Shown: piece after piece, positions 53,385-53,543 of the stretch
Layout: the number at the start of each line of letters is the position of its first letter
Numbering within the stretch: the first letter of the stretch is position 1
Source: Colwellia sp.
GTDB lineage: Bacteria > Pseudomonadota > Gammaproteobacteria > Enterobacterales > Alteromonadaceae
DNA length: 53,543 bases
Direction: 5' to 3'
NCBI GenBank assembly: GCA_020630795.1
Contig: JAHDIK010000018.1
Coordinates: forward strand, 1-53,543
Program-made: the position numbers and the translations under genes
The notes under the pieces: model-generated
The model's input: only the letters and a program-made list of their open reading frames with translations
What the model was told of the DNA's origin: nothing
Database searches by the model: none

Positions 53385-53543
53385 AAAACTGACGTTCATG
53401 GATGAACTAATGTCGACAATCGTCATAAATGACGGTTGTTTGTCGACGTGTATCCACAAACTAAACTCTCTGGAAAACTTTCTATAAATAATTTTCTTAT
53501 TCAATCAATATGTACGTGACGTGCTCTCGCACTTAGTCAAACT
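53385..53543 (-). other. 23S-5S spacer of an rRNA operon (partial)
   Basis: This is non-coding sequence upstream of the 5S gene. It contains an inverted repeat GTCGACAATCGTCATaaATGACGGTTGTTTGTCGAC (about 53412-53440) that could form the RNase III or processing stem. The 3' end of 23S rRNA is not reached before the window ends. Confidence 0.75.

Overview
The window is a stretch of AT-rich chromosome from a marine-type gammaproteobacterium, most likely order Alteromonadales (Colwelliaceae or Alteromonadaceae relatives). The reasons are the protein types (YdiJ, RssA, ElyC, MltD, AroH-like DAHP synthase, lysine-riboswitch LysC), a TonB receptor / SapC / tryptophan-halogenase-like gene set typical of that order, a GlyGly-CTERM secreted protease and the low GC. 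The assignment is inferred from gene content only.

Layout. 1-53 is the cut end of an IS256-family element. 104-6890 holds a phosphoribosyltransferase, a coupled TPR-lipoprotein/M28-peptidase pair, and a disaccharide-phosphorylase (GH94) plus GPH-transporter operon preceded by a LacI-type operator. 7020-13559 holds a SUKH-like protein, a sugar oxidoreductase / epimerase / MFS operon opposite a PAS-AraC regulator, and a MATE pump. 13712-19329 holds an outer-membrane barrel protein, an RssA-like patatin, tRNA-Ser(UGA), and a lipoprotein with an M6 metalloprotease. 19498-34580 is mostly housekeeping: YdiJ, AroH-like DAHP synthase, LMW phosphatase, LysC with its lysine riboswitch, ElyC, Nif3/YbgI, a YafS-like methyltransferase, GloB, MltD, an odd C15-like protein and AsnB.

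34836-49612 is a carbohydrate-use locus. It has a FucP-type importer, UxaA, and an outer-membrane block (TonB receptor, glycan-binding-type lipoprotein, halogenase-like flavoprotein, SapC). It also has a three-gene operon whose products look like L-galactonate 5-dehydrogenase, a COG3618 sugar lactonase and a plant-type L-galactose dehydrogenase. Together these spell out L-galactose -> L-galactonolactone -> L-galactonate -> D-tagaturonate, then (with a tagaturonate reductase not in the window) D-altronate -> 2-keto-3-deoxygluconate by UxaA. This pathway is the most interesting system here. The chemistry is known in outline from other organisms, so the new part would be its packaging with this uptake set.

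49981-53543 holds a secreted ExoP-like galactose-binding domain protein, then a dead IS3-family element into which a dead IS256-family element has inserted (8-bp target duplication). Last come an rrn terminator, the 5S rRNA and part of the 23S-5S spacer on the minus strand. Both window edges fall in repeated DNA (IS256 end, rrn operon), as expected if the window is a complete assembly contig.
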